A DNA stretch of 43,625 nucleotides from positions 1 through 43,625 of the forward strand of contig DYDE01000018.1 of NCBI GenBank assembly GCA_020718065.1, in the 5' to 3' direction. The notes beneath the pieces were generated by a model that was not told where the DNA came from, made no database searches, and saw only the letters and a list, made by a program, of their open reading frames with translations. Shown here piece by piece: positions 1 to 8,445 of the stretch. The stretch's first letter is position 1, and every line of letters starts with the position of its first letter. A program made the translations under genes and the position numbers. The stretch is from Marinifilum sp. GTDB taxonomy: Bacteria; Bacteroidota; Bacteroidia; Bacteroidales; CG2-30-32-10.

Positions 1-40
1 AAAGATAATAAATTATTCTATATTAGAACGCAACTTGGTA
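1..40. repeat. Left terminal copy of a dispersed inverted repeat
   Basis: These 40 bases are the exact reverse complement of 43578..43617. The inner 15 bases (GAACGCAACTTGGTA, 26..40) also form one end of the 126-bp element at 19435..19560. The window starts inside the copy, so its full length is unknown. I infer that the contig broke here because the repeat is multicopy. Confidence 0.9.
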
Positions 41-455
41 ATAGACCATCGCATCGTAATCATTCATCAACCACACGTGCAACCAATCGTTTTGGAAAAT
101 AATCTTGCTTGACTTAAACAACAGACCCTATGTAAATCGGCATCAAACCTGCTATCTGTAAAATAAATAAGCTAATCAGCATCATATTTACTATCAGTAA
201 AAAACCATAAGCCTTTGTTTTGAGTAACATCATATTTGCTGTTAACATTATAAACTAGCAAATCCGCATCGTATTTACTCTCACAGGAAAAACTATTTGA
301 GAAAATGCGAATTTAGAATTGGAAATTACTTCCAAAAACAAATTAAACAATAAAATTTTGAATAATATTAACTTCATCACACTTTAAAAAAACACTTTGT
401 TTTATTTTACAACAAAAATATACCATTTAAAATGATGTTGTTAAATTATATAATT
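41..455. other. Intergenic region with a degenerate ~39-bp repeat
   Basis: There is no gene. A loosely repeated core, CATCATATTTACT or close variants, starts at 141, 180, 228 and 267, giving steps of 39, 48 and 39 bp. The copies are diverged, so the repeat is only suggestive. The last 100 bases are plain AT-rich sequence downstream of the minus-strand gene ending at 456. Confidence 0.4.
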
Positions 456-2018
456 CTAGTTAACCACGATCATCTTCTTCTTTATTATCTTGTCTGGCAA
501 AATGAGAGAAAAATAGTATATTCCAGAAGTCAGGTTGTATTGCTTTGAATTAAAAGGTACAATATATTTACCAACGGGTTTCGTTTCATTGTCAACCAAA
601 GTAGCTATTTCACGTCCAAACATATCATAAACCTTAAGGCTAACATTGCAAGTTTGATGTAATTTATAAGCAAAGTATGTTTCCTGAGTAAATGGGTTTG
701 GATAATTCTGGTCGAGAGTAGCATAATTGGGTGAAATTTCATTAATAGTAGTAAAAATTTGTGAAGTATCCACAAGAGCAGTCCAAATACTAAGTGCCGT
801 GTTGTCTAATCTTGCCCAAATTGGCCTTACTATTCCATTGTGAGCAGTTATATTTGTATAGTCGCCGAAAAATACTGAAGAATTAGGCAAAAAAGGAGAT
901 TGACTGATTTTAAAATTCTTAAAACTATTTCCCCCATCTTTAGAAATAGCCATATAAACATCAGTATTGGAATTTGAATAGTTTCTTCTGTCATAAAAAA
1001 CAAAATAAATATAACCAGTAACCTGATCAATTGTCATCCATGTAAAAAACTGTTGTTTGCCGGCAGGGTCATCATTAACTCTTTTTAAAGTTCCCCAGGT
1101 TTGTCCACCATCAGTAGATTTTTTTAACCAAACATCGGTATCAGTAGTTCCATTTCTTTGGTCCGACCAATTGATATAAATTGTACCTCTATTGGGTCCA
1201 TTACTTGTATCGCAAGCAATAATAGGAAGGCCATTGCAACGACTTATACCTGGAATATCAAAGGCCCAACCACCAGGAGCATCTGAAACAAAAATATCAT
1301 TTAAAAGCCAAGTATTTCCTTCGTTTGTAGATTTGTCGAATACCAACCCTGCAGGTCCAACCCAGGCAACATAAACTTCTCCATTAGGTCCAATTGCGGG
1401 TACAGCACCTTCTACAGTATTGTCATCATCGATACAATCTCCCGATATTTTATTTAGTTTTTTTGTAGCTGACCAGGATTGACCGTCATCTGTAGATTTG
1501 GAAAAAAGAATTCTTGAACTATCTGATGTATTTGTAGAGCCATAATCATCAAATTCTGTCCAGGTAACATAAATATTATTATTTCTACGATCAATTGCAG
1601 GCCAATGTTTATCCTGGGCTTTGCTTCCATTTAAACCCATAAAAGTTCCGGAATTCCAGTTTACTCCGTTATTGGTACTTTTCTGGCATACAATCCTGTC
1701 AATCCAAGTTCCACCACTAGGAGGATTAGAAAGATGAAAGAAATAAAAATTTCCATATCTATCGCAAGCAATAGCCGGGTCGCCCCATACACCATAAGGT
1801 GATGCCAGCGTTCCTAATACCCATGTACTTCCAGTATTAGTAGAATAATAATAACTGTCTATATTAGCTCCGGCTACAAGTCTATTCGTATTGAGCGGAT
1901 CAATGCAAATGGAAACTTCCTCGGGAGAGTTTTGGTTACTAATCATTACATTGGTGTGTTGTGCTTCTGCAATGGTTATGCAAAACATGAAAATGAGTAA
2001 ATATTTAATTTTTTTCAT
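456..2018 (-). CDS. Secreted BNR/sialidase-like repeat protein with T9SS sorting domain
   Basis: This is a 520-residue exported protein. Residues 1-19 form a signal peptide ending near AEAQ. The body carries repeated Asp-box motifs (STDDGQSW, STNEGNTW, STDGGQTW, SKDGGNSF), typical of a BNR or sialidase-type beta-propeller. From about residue 430 it has a type IX secretion sorting domain, with QNYPNPF at the start, a VYDMFGREI strand and a KKKMIVVN end. The family knowledge predicts Sec export, then T9SS transport to the cell surface. No sialidase catalytic set (Arg triad, Tyr/Glu) could be assigned, so enzyme activity is not claimed. It is followed on the minus strand by non-coding sequence and lies divergent from nothing known to be related. 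Confidence 0.85.
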   Translation of the reverse strand: MKKIKYLLIFMFCITIAEAQHTNVMISNQNSPEEVSICIDPLNTNRLVAGANIDSYYYSTNTGSTWVLGTLASPYGVWGDPAIACDRYGNFYFFHLSNPPSGGTWIDRIVCQKSTNNGVNWNSGTFMGLNGSKAQDKHWPAIDRRNNNIYVTWTEFDDYGSTNTSDSSRILFSKSTDDGQSWSATKKLNKISGDCIDDDNTVEGAVPAIGPNGEVYVAWVGPAGLVFDKSTNEGNTWLLNDIFVSDAPGGWAFDIPGISRCNGLPIIACDTSNGPNRGTIYINWSDQRNGTTDTDVWLKKSTDGGQTWGTLKRVNDDPAGKQQFFTWMTIDQVTGYIYFVFYDRRNYSNSNTDVYMAISKDGGNSFKNFKISQSPFLPNSSVFFGDYTNITAHNGIVRPIWARLDNTALSIWTALVDTSQIFTTINEISPNYATLDQNYPNPFTQETYFAYKLHQTCNVSLKVYDMFGREIATLVDNETKPVGKYIVPFNSKQYNLTSGIYYFSLILPDKIIKKKMIVVN

Positions 2019-2121
2019 AGCATTTTTTTTAGTAAAATTAATATAATTTTTTTGAAAGAAAATAGCTAAATATATAAACGGTAGTATATTATTTAATTTA
2101 ACGATGGTTTTGGTTAAAAAA

Positions 2122-2832
2122 TCAAAATGCTAAATAAAAATCTTTGGTCAACTCTTTATATGCATCAGTGTATTGGTGTCTTTTACCTTCTTCAATTATC
2201 AATTGATTTTGGATTAACTCTTTTTTAATATAGGAGAACTCCATTAATAAACGATTAGCGCTTTTATTTTCTTTTGGTTTAACAGAAGTTGTTTTATTAC
2301 AGTATAAATTATTATTTTCGGCTTTTGTTTTAAATAGAATTCCTTCGTTTAATGGCATTATAAGACATAATCTTCCTGTATTTTCTAATAATTGCAAGGC
2401 AGAATTAATGAGATCTTCTTGTGAAAGCAAGTTGTTGTGTCTTGCAATATTTCTTTTAATGATTGGCGCATTAAATGAATTTATAAAATAAGGAGGATTG
2501 GTAACTATAAGGTCATATTTTGAAATAGTTAAATTGCAAAAATCCTGAATGGAAAAATGATGAGGTGTTATCCTGTCTTGCCATCCTGAATTGATAATAT
2601 TTATTCTTGCTTGTTTGTGGGCATCATTATCTATTTCGACAGCATCAATTGTAGCATTACATCTTTGGGCTAACATTATGGCAATAATACCCGATCCTGA
2701 TCCAATATCAAGTATTCTTTTTGTATTATCAATATTTGTCCATGCCCCCAATAAAACTGCATCCATACCAACCTTCATCGCACAATGGGTGTCGTCAATA
2801 CTGAATTGTTTGAAGCGGAAAGGTTGAGGCAT
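2122..2832 (-). CDS. trmN6: tRNA1(Val) (adenine(37)-N6)-methyltransferase
   Basis: This is a 236-residue class I SAM-dependent methyltransferase. The SAM loop is LDIGSGSG (residues 41-48), an acidic VEID follows at about 65-68, and the adenine-N6 catalytic motif NPPY is at 112-115. The N-terminal FRFKQF...CAMKVGMDAVLLGAW stretch is characteristic of the TrmN6/YfiC family, which makes m6A37 in tRNA1(Val). Length fits the family. A good Bacteroidota promoter lies directly upstream (2852..2881). It is divergent from the PKD lipoprotein gene at 2937. It is cytoplasmic and most likely monocistronic. Confidence 0.88.
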   Translation of the reverse strand: MPQPFRFKQFSIDDTHCAMKVGMDAVLLGAWTNIDNTKRILDIGSGSGIIAIMLAQRCNATIDAVEIDNDAHKQARINIINSGWQDRITPHHFSIQDFCNLTISKYDLIVTNPPYFINSFNAPIIKRNIARHNNLLSQEDLINSALQLLENTGRLCLIMPLNEGILFKTKAENNNLYCNKTTSVKPKENKSANRLLMEFSYIKKELIQNQLIIEEGKRHQYTDAYKELTKDFYLAF

Positions 2833-2851
2833 ATTTATAACTGCTTGTTTG

Positions 2852-2881
2852 CAAACTTAGTAAAAATTTTGAAGTCTCAAA
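2852..2881 (-). promoter_or_regulatory. Predicted Bacteroidota promoter of trmN6
   Basis: On the minus strand, TAAGTTTG (2852..2859) matches the -7 element TAnnTTTG exactly. A TTTG lies upstream at 2878..2881 with an 18-bp spacer, close to the usual 19-21. The predicted transcript start is about 12 bases before the ATG at 2832. Confidence 0.55.
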
Positions 2882-2895
2882 AAGATAATTATTTA

Positions 2896-2903
2896 TACAT
2901 TTG
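2896..2903 (+). promoter_or_regulatory. Predicted -7 element of the first PKD lipoprotein gene
   Basis: TACATTTG matches TAnnTTTG, ending 33 bases before the ATG at 2937. The only upstream TTTG (2868..2871) is 24 bp away, longer than usual, so the -33 element is weak. The site faces the trmN6 promoter, making a compact divergent promoter region. Confidence 0.45.
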
Positions 2904-2936
2904 TAAAAGAATTTCAGTTTAGTAATAAAATTTGCT

Positions 2937-4316
2937 ATGACACAATCAAAAATATTATTAATAATTATATCTAGTGTTTTACTATTTTTATTTGCATGTA
3001 AAAAAGAGCCCACAGCATGCTTTAAAGCATCAAAAACATCAACTATTGTAAATGATTCTATTTTGTTTTCAAATACAACAACCAATGCTGAATACTATGA
3101 ATGGAATTTTGGTGATGGAGAAAAAAGCACAGAAAAAGACCCTATTCATTTTTATAAAGAAAAAGGAGACTATTGGGTTACTTTAATTGCTTTAAATAAA
3201 AAAGGGAGTAAATCGAATTCTGTTAATCAGAAAATAACCATAGGTACTTCTCCTTCTTGTGCATTTACATTTTCTCCTAAATATCCTAAACCTGGAGAAT
3301 CTGTTCATTTTATTGACAATTCATTAAACAACGCAACAATCTGGTTGTGGGACTTTGGTGATGGAACTACTTCAACAGAAGAACATCCATACCATGTTTT
3401 TCCTGCCGAAAAACCATATAAAATTACATTAGCAGTCAGTAATAAATATAGTACATTTAAACAAACAGACACAATACATGTACTCAATAACACACCTGTT
3501 ATGCCTACCGCAAAGTTTACATTTAATTTTGCACTTTCTTTAAATGTAATTTTTAATGATCAGTCAACTGGCGGTCCAACCATTTGGATGTGGAACTTTG
3601 GTGATGGTACAACTTCAACTTTACAAAACCCTATACATAAATATGCACACGGTGGATATTATTATGTAACATTAAGGGTTTTTAATATGGCTGGTTCTCA
3701 TCAGTTAATACAAATAGTTAATGTTCCTAGTGCTCTTCCTGTTGCAAGTTTCACATATTCGGAAACTGAAAACTATACAATACACTTTCAAGATAGATCA
3801 ACTAATAGTCCGATTTTATGGGAATGGAATTTTGGTGATGGGGCAAGTGATACTGTGCAAAATCCCATTCATCAGTATTCTAGTGTAGGTAATTATAATG
3901 TTACTTTTAAAGTAACTAACAATGCAGGTTTTCACAAAATTATTCAAACTATATATGTTGCCAATAATGATTATTCTTTTTTAGTAGGCAACTACAATGT
4001 TGTTGATGATGATGGTTCTTCTACTATTAATTATACTGATCAGATAACACCTACAACTGGAGTGCCTAATAAATTCTATACTACAAAGTTTGGAAACTTG
4101 CTTAATGCTTCTGTATTTTTTACAGTAAGTGGTACTACGATAACTATTCCTACACAAACTATTAATTGCGGTACACCTCCAAACAATATTGATCATACTT
4201 TTTATGGTGATGGTTATTTTGTGGTAAACAATGAAGCCGTTAATATATTTATTGACTATTACGATTCCTCATCATTAGGTGTTTTTAAACATACTGCCAA
4301 ATATAACAAACTATAA
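2937..4316 (+). CDS. PKD-domain lipoprotein (paralogue 1 of 3)
   Basis: This is a 459-residue outer-surface lipoprotein candidate. The signal peptide ends in the lipobox LFAC, with the acylated Cys near residue 21 followed by KKEP. Four PKD domains follow, each with the strand signature W-x-FGDG (for example YEWNFGDG and WLWDFGDG) and a following HxY/HxF turn. The last ~115 residues form a separate domain starting VGNYNVVDD and containing TINCGTPP, shared with the two downstream paralogues. PKD domains are Ig-like folds that usually mediate binding or spacing; no catalytic motif is visible. It stands alone transcriptionally, 168 bp before the next paralogue, which has its own -7 element. Confidence 0.85.
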   Translation: MTQSKILLIIISSVLLFLFACKKEPTACFKASKTSTIVNDSILFSNTTTNAEYYEWNFGDGEKSTEKDPIHFYKEKGDYWVTLIALNKKGSKSNSVNQKITIGTSPSCAFTFSPKYPKPGESVHFIDNSLNNATIWLWDFGDGTTSTEEHPYHVFPAEKPYKITLAVSNKYSTFKQTDTIHVLNNTPVMPTAKFTFNFALSLNVIFNDQSTGGPTIWMWNFGDGTTSTLQNPIHKYAHGGYYYVTLRVFNMAGSHQLIQIVNVPSALPVASFTYSETENYTIHFQDRSTNSPILWEWNFGDGASDTVQNPIHQYSSVGNYNVTFKVTNNAGFHKIIQTIYVANNDYSFLVGNYNVVDDDGSSTINYTDQITPTTGVPNKFYTTKFGNLLNASVFFTVSGTTITIPTQTINCGTPPNNIDHTFYGDGYFVVNNEAVNIFIDYYDSSSLGVFKHTAKYNKL

Positions 4317-4443
4317 AATAATTGTTACTTCATTATTGCGTTTTTAGAATAAAATTTTAACAGGTATCTACAAGAATTAATATATTGCCTTGTTTTTTTA
4401 AAGAGAATTATATTTAATAAAATCAATGTAATGTTAATTTTTT

Positions 4444-4451
4444 TACTTTTG
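4444..4451 (+). promoter_or_regulatory. Predicted -7 element of the second PKD lipoprotein gene
   Basis: TACTTTTG matches TAnnTTTG and ends 33 bases before the ATG at 4485, the same distance as in paralogue 1. No clear TTTG is found at the -33 position. Confidence 0.45.
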
Positions 4452-4484
4452 CTTATTATAATTGCTATTATTAAATAATTAAAC

Positions 4485-5870
4485 ATGAAACACACGAAAT
4501 TATTACTGGCATTAATACTATTATTGGTTTTTTCTTTAGTTGGTTGTCAGAAAGAACCAACAGCAGCATTTACTTCATCAAAGACATCTACTTTAATAAA
4601 TGATACCGTTTCATTTACAAATTTTTCAAAAGATGCTGATTATTATGAATGGGATTTTGGTGATAATACAAAAAGTAAAGAAAAAAATCCTATACACATA
4701 TATACCAAACAAAGTGATTATAAAGTAACATTAACTGCCTTTAATAAAAGTGGTAAAAAATCAAGTTCTGTTTCACAAAAAATAATTATTGGAGCAATAC
4801 CATATTGTGGTTTTACATTTTCACCTAAATTTCCAAAACCTGGGGAAACAGTTCATTTTATTGATAATTCCATAAATAATACAACAACCTGGTTGTGGAA
4901 TTTTGGAGATGGAACAACTTCTACAGAAAAGAGTCCAAATCATATTTATTCAGCTGAAAATAAATACAAAGTTACATTGAATATTACAAATAACTTTGGT
5001 TCCTATGAGCAGTCCGATTCAGTTATTGTTTTAAATAATACACCAGTAATGCCAACTGCAGATTTTTCTTATGTTCTGGCTCCTGTATTAACTGCCAAAT
5101 TTGAAGATAAATCTACTGGAATACCAACAATCTGGCAATGGGAGTTTGGTGATGGAACATTTTCTTCGCTGCAAAACCCCACACACATATACTCTAGGGG
5201 AGGTAATTATGAAGTTATTTTTAGAGCCTTTAACCTTGCAGGCTCTCATAAGAAAATTCAAACTATTAATATGCCCAGTTCAGTACCCGTTTCTAAGTTT
5301 ATATATTCGGAAGGTACAGATTATACAATTATTTTTAAAGACATATCAACCGGCAATCCTTCTATTTGGAAATGGACTTTTGGGGACGGTGCAAATGATA
5401 CAATAAAAAACCCAATACATCAATATTCAAGTGCAGGGGACTATACTGTTACTTTTAAAACAACAAATATTGCTGGTCCTCACCAAATGTCTCAGCATAT
5501 CCATGTTTCTAATTATATCTATACTTTTATAGCTGGTAATTATAATATTGTTGATGATGGTGGTGGCAATAATTTTAATTATGCAGATCAAATAACACCC
5601 GCAGCTGAAAACAACAAATTTTATACAACAAGTTTTGCCAACATAGCTAATGCAACCGTGTTTTTTTTATTGAGTGGTACTACTGTTAATGTTCCTCTTC
5701 AGACAATTAATTGCGGATCTCCTCCCAACATAACTGATCATATTTTTTATGGTAGTGGATATTTTGTGGAAAATGGACAAAATGTTTCTATTGTGATTAA
5801 TTATACGGATTCTACCTCAACCATCACTAGAAAACGTACCGGAACTTATACCAAAATCATAACTAAGTGA
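4485..5870 (+). CDS. PKD-domain lipoprotein (paralogue 2 of 3)
   Basis: This 461-residue protein is collinear with the 2937 gene: a lipobox (LVGC, then QKEPTAAF), four PKD domains with W-x-FGDG signatures (YEWDFGDN, WLWNFGDG, WQWEFGDG, WKWTFGDG), and the conserved C-terminal domain (AGNYNIVDDGG ... TINCGSPPN). The similarity across the whole length shows tandem gene duplication. The first PKD has DN in place of DG in its signature. The leader just before the ATG (AAATAATTAAACATGAAAC) is identical to that of paralogue 3, so the duplicated unit included the translation start region. The function is unknown beyond probable surface binding. Confidence 0.85.
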   Translation: MKHTKLLLALILLLVFSLVGCQKEPTAAFTSSKTSTLINDTVSFTNFSKDADYYEWDFGDNTKSKEKNPIHIYTKQSDYKVTLTAFNKSGKKSSSVSQKIIIGAIPYCGFTFSPKFPKPGETVHFIDNSINNTTTWLWNFGDGTTSTEKSPNHIYSAENKYKVTLNITNNFGSYEQSDSVIVLNNTPVMPTADFSYVLAPVLTAKFEDKSTGIPTIWQWEFGDGTFSSLQNPTHIYSRGGNYEVIFRAFNLAGSHKKIQTINMPSSVPVSKFIYSEGTDYTIIFKDISTGNPSIWKWTFGDGANDTIKNPIHQYSSAGDYTVTFKTTNIAGPHQMSQHIHVSNYIYTFIAGNYNIVDDGGGNNFNYADQITPAAENNKFYTTSFANIANATVFFLLSGTTVNVPLQTINCGSPPNITDHIFYGSGYFVENGQNVSIVINYTDSTSTITRKRTGTYTKIITK

Positions 5871-6091
5871 AGATACAGGGCTAATATGAGCTAAATTATT
5901 AATCTATACTGCAAACAGGATAAATTTGTTCATAATCGATATAGAGGAATAAAGGTATAGTGTATGTAAGCCTTATACCTTTATACCCTATACCTCTCAC
6001 CCTATACCTTTATATTATCCCACACAAAGTATAATAAGTCAGAAAATCATTTAAATCTATCACCAAAAAAAGTGAAAGTATTGTAAATAGT
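5871..6091. other. Intergenic stretch with an inverted repeat
   Basis: There is no gene. AAAGGTATA (5951..5959) and TATACCTTT (5974..5982) make a perfect 9-bp stem with a 14-base loop, followed by two more copies of CCTATACCT. There is no T-run after it, so a terminator role for the upstream gene is uncertain. Confidence 0.4.
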
Positions 6092-6349
6092 CTTCATGGT
6101 CGATACCCGACAAAAATGGGTATCGACCATGAGACTTCATGATAGGTACCCGACAAAAATGGGTATCGACCATGAGACTTCATGATATGTACCCGACAAA
6201 AATGGGTATCGACCATGAAGTTTCATGATAGGTACCCGACAAAAATGGGTATCGACCATGAAGCTTCATGATAAGTACCCGACAAAAACAGGTATCGACC
6301 ATGAGACTTCATGATAGATACCCGACAAAAATGGGTAATGACCATGAAG
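6092..6349. repeat. Six tandem 43-bp hairpin-forming repeats
   Basis: Six units of exactly 43 bp begin at 6092, 6135, 6178, 6221, 6264 and 6307. Each contains a left arm ending TACCC, the loop GACAAAAAT and a right arm beginning GGGTAT. The first unit is the most symmetric: ATGGTCGATACCC and GGGTATCGACCAT form a 13-bp perfect stem around the 9-base loop. Later units vary mainly in the left arm. The array stops immediately before the predicted promoter of the third PKD gene. There are no variable spacers, so it is not a CRISPR array. Confidence 0.93.
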
Positions 6350-6373
6350 ATTTTTTAATTGTTAAATATTTTA

Positions 6374-6381
6374 TAAATTTG
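6374..6381 (+). promoter_or_regulatory. Predicted -7 element of the third PKD lipoprotein gene
   Basis: TAAATTTG matches TAnnTTTG and ends 24 bases before the ATG at 6406. The -33 position holds only a T-run (6351..6356). The last hairpin unit ends about 2 bp upstream of that position, so the array would lie just outside the transcript. Confidence 0.45.
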
Positions 6382-6405
6382 CTGATAAATTATAAATAAT
6401 TAAAC

Positions 6406-7617
6406 ATGAAACTTACAAAATTATTATCTGCACTAATATTGATATTGGCAATCTCTTTATTGGGATGCCAAAAAGAACCCTCAGCAAATTTCACTGCTTC
6501 GAAGATTTCAGCTATAGCAAACGAAGCTATTTTATTTACAAATTCTACAACCAATGGAGATCATTATAAATGGGAATTTGGCGATGGAACAACAAGTGAA
6601 GAAAAAAACCCTTCACATTCTTATGCAACTATTGGTGATTATATGGTATCATTAACGGCATACAGCAAAAACGGGAAGAAGTCTAATTCTATTTCTCAAA
6701 AAATATCAATTGGATTGTCGCCTGTTTGTGTTTATTCATTTACACCTCAATTTCCCAAACCAAATGAAACAGTTCAATTCACTGATAACTCAACTAATTC
6801 TCCTACTGGTTGGTTGTGGGATTTTGGTGATGGATCTACTTCTACTGATAAAAATCCAAGTCATACGTTTGCAACTGAAAAAACATATAATATATCATTA
6901 AAAGTTACCAATGATTTTGGGTATGCCACTCAATCAAATAATATTGTGGTAAATAATATTACCCCTGTTTTGCCAGTTGCAAATTTCACATACACAAACC
7001 AAGCAAATAATTTGATCAGTTTTCAAGATCAATCTACCGGCAACCCAACCTCATGGTTATGGACATTTGGTGATGGAGCAACTTCAACCACACAAAATCC
7101 CTCTCACCAATATTCACAAGCTGGAACATACACTGTTACCCTAAAAGTAACAAACAATGCAGGATACAATCAAAAATCACAAACGGTAAATGTTGCAAAC
7201 TTTATTTATTCTTTTTTAGCTGGTAGTTATAGTGTTGTTGATGTTTGCAATGGTTATACTACAAATTATACTGAAAACATAACAGCTTCGATAACCGACC
7301 CAAATAAATTTTATTGTAATAAATTTGGCAATTATAATAATGCATTAGTTTATTTTATTGTAAGCGGAACTACAATCAATATACCTTCTCAAACAGTATT
7401 ATGCGGTATAAGTCCAACTTTAGATCATACCTTTTCAGGTTCCGGAAACTATTCACACAATGGTTCAAATGTCACAATAAATATAACATATTCTGATGTT
7501 TCTTCAATTGGTGCTTTTAATGGTTGTACAGGTACTTATACCAAAATGAAAGGTAAAGTGAAAATTGACAATACAAAAGATAAAACCTGGTATTTGCTTC
7601 AACAATTAAAGAAATAA
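6406..7617 (+). CDS. PKD-domain lipoprotein (paralogue 3 of 3, three PKD domains)
   Basis: This 403-residue protein belongs to the same family as the two upstream genes but has three PKD domains, not four. The lipobox is LLGC followed by QKEPSANF. The PKD signatures are YKWEFGDG, WLWDFGDG and WLWTFGDG. Its third PKD begins like PKD3 of the others (TPVLPVANF) and ends like their PKD4 (NNAGYNQK), suggesting an in-frame deletion that fused PKD3 and PKD4. The C-terminal domain is retained (AGSYSVVD ... VLCGISP), with an extra basic tail of about 25 residues. It converges on engB with only 2 bp between the two stop codons. Confidence 0.85.
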   Translation: MKLTKLLSALILILAISLLGCQKEPSANFTASKISAIANEAILFTNSTTNGDHYKWEFGDGTTSEEKNPSHSYATIGDYMVSLTAYSKNGKKSNSISQKISIGLSPVCVYSFTPQFPKPNETVQFTDNSTNSPTGWLWDFGDGSTSTDKNPSHTFATEKTYNISLKVTNDFGYATQSNNIVVNNITPVLPVANFTYTNQANNLISFQDQSTGNPTSWLWTFGDGATSTTQNPSHQYSQAGTYTVTLKVTNNAGYNQKSQTVNVANFIYSFLAGSYSVVDVCNGYTTNYTENITASITDPNKFYCNKFGNYNNALVYFIVSGTTINIPSQTVLCGISPTLDHTFSGSGNYSHNGSNVTINITYSDVSSIGAFNGCTGTYTKMKGKVKIDNTKDKTWYLLQQLKK

Positions 7618-7619
7618 GT

Positions 7620-8231
7620 TTAAAGTGCTTGTACTTTAAATATCTTATTGGTTTGTTCTATAAAGTTTAGTATATCTTCTTTGCCCAGCTTTTGTTCTGA
7701 AGAAGTAAATATCATTTGAGGTAATTCTTCCCAGGTTTTTAATAGTGTCTTTTTATGCAAGGCAACTTGTTTATCGAGTTGGGGTTTGGATATTTTATCT
7801 GCTTTGGTAAATACAATAACAAAAGGAATTTGTTTTTTCCCCAACCATTCCATAAAATTCAGATCAATTTTCTGGGGTTCGAGACGGCAATCAACAAGAA
7901 AGAAGGTTGACATCAGACAATCGCGTTTCGAAAGATAATTTTGGATCATCGCCACCCATGTTGCTTTTGCACTTTTTGCTGCTTTTGCGTAACCTAAACC
8001 AGGTAAATCTACCAAATGCCAACTTTCATTAATAAGAAAAAAGTTTATCAATTGTGTTTTTCCGGGAGTGCCGGACGTTTTAGCAAGATGACGTATATCT
8101 GTCAACATATTAATTAAAGACGACTTACCTACATTCGATCTGCCAATGAAAGCATATTCTGGTAATACAGGTTTCGGGCATTTAGATAATTCGGTGCAAC
8201 TTATAATAAATTCGGCTTTATTTATGATCAT
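7620..8231 (-). CDS. engB: Ribosome biogenesis GTP-binding protein EngB (YsxC/YihA)
   Basis: This 203-residue TRAFAC GTPase has the G1 motif GRSNVGKS (30-37), G2 around SGTPGKT, G3 DLPG (75-78), G4 TKAD (142-145) and G5 near TSSE. The length and the conserved PEYAFIGRSNVGKSSL start identify EngB, an essential factor in 50S subunit assembly. It is cytoplasmic. The stop lies 2 bp from that of the convergent PKD gene, so transcripts of the two genes must overlap at their 3' ends. A -7 element lies 38 bases upstream. Confidence 0.93.
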   Translation of the reverse strand: MIINKAEFIISCTELSKCPKPVLPEYAFIGRSNVGKSSLINMLTDIRHLAKTSGTPGKTQLINFFLINESWHLVDLPGLGYAKAAKSAKATWVAMIQNYLSKRDCLMSTFFLVDCRLEPQKIDLNFMEWLGKKQIPFVIVFTKADKISKPQLDKQVALHKKTLLKTWEELPQMIFTSSEQKLGKEDILNFIEQTNKIFKVQAL

Positions 8232-8269
8232 CGTTTTATAGAATCAATATTTTGTAATCTGAATATCAG

Positions 8270-8277
8270 CAAACTTA
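8270..8277 (-). promoter_or_regulatory. Predicted -7 element of engB
   Basis: On the minus strand TAAGTTTG matches TAnnTTTG, 38 bases before the engB ATG. No clear TTTG is seen at -33. Confidence 0.4.
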
Positions 8278-8360
8278 AGCATTTTTTTAAACATTCTCAT
8301 TGTTTTCAATAAAATATGCAATGACTATTGCTATTATAATATATTGTTTTTATATTTTAA

Positions 8361-8400
8361 ACGCTGAGAACACAAAGTAGGCGCAAAGAACCGCAGAGAG
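8361..8400. repeat. Possible fragment of a dispersed intergenic repeat
   Basis: This short purine-rich stretch (ACGCTGAGAACACAAAG, then GCGCAAAGAACCGCAGAGAG) is clearly richer in GC than its surroundings. From memory it resembles intergenic repeats common in Bacteroidota genomes. Only one copy is in this window, so this cannot be shown here. Confidence 0.25.
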
Positions 8401-8421
8401 AATAAATCACATATATTATGA

Positions 8422-8439
8422 AAAAGAAAAGCTTCTTTT
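8422..8439 (-). terminator. Possible terminator of mfd
   Basis: AAAAGAA (8422..8428) and TTCTTTT (8433..8439) form a 7-bp stem with a 4-base loop, starting 7 bp beyond the mfd stop. It is AT-rich and followed by only a short T stretch on the minus strand, so support is weak. Confidence 0.35.
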
Positions 8440-8445
8440 ATTCTG

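Noticed and set aside
6092-6349. CRISPR array
   Set aside because: Units are contiguous with no variable spacers, and no cas genes are present.
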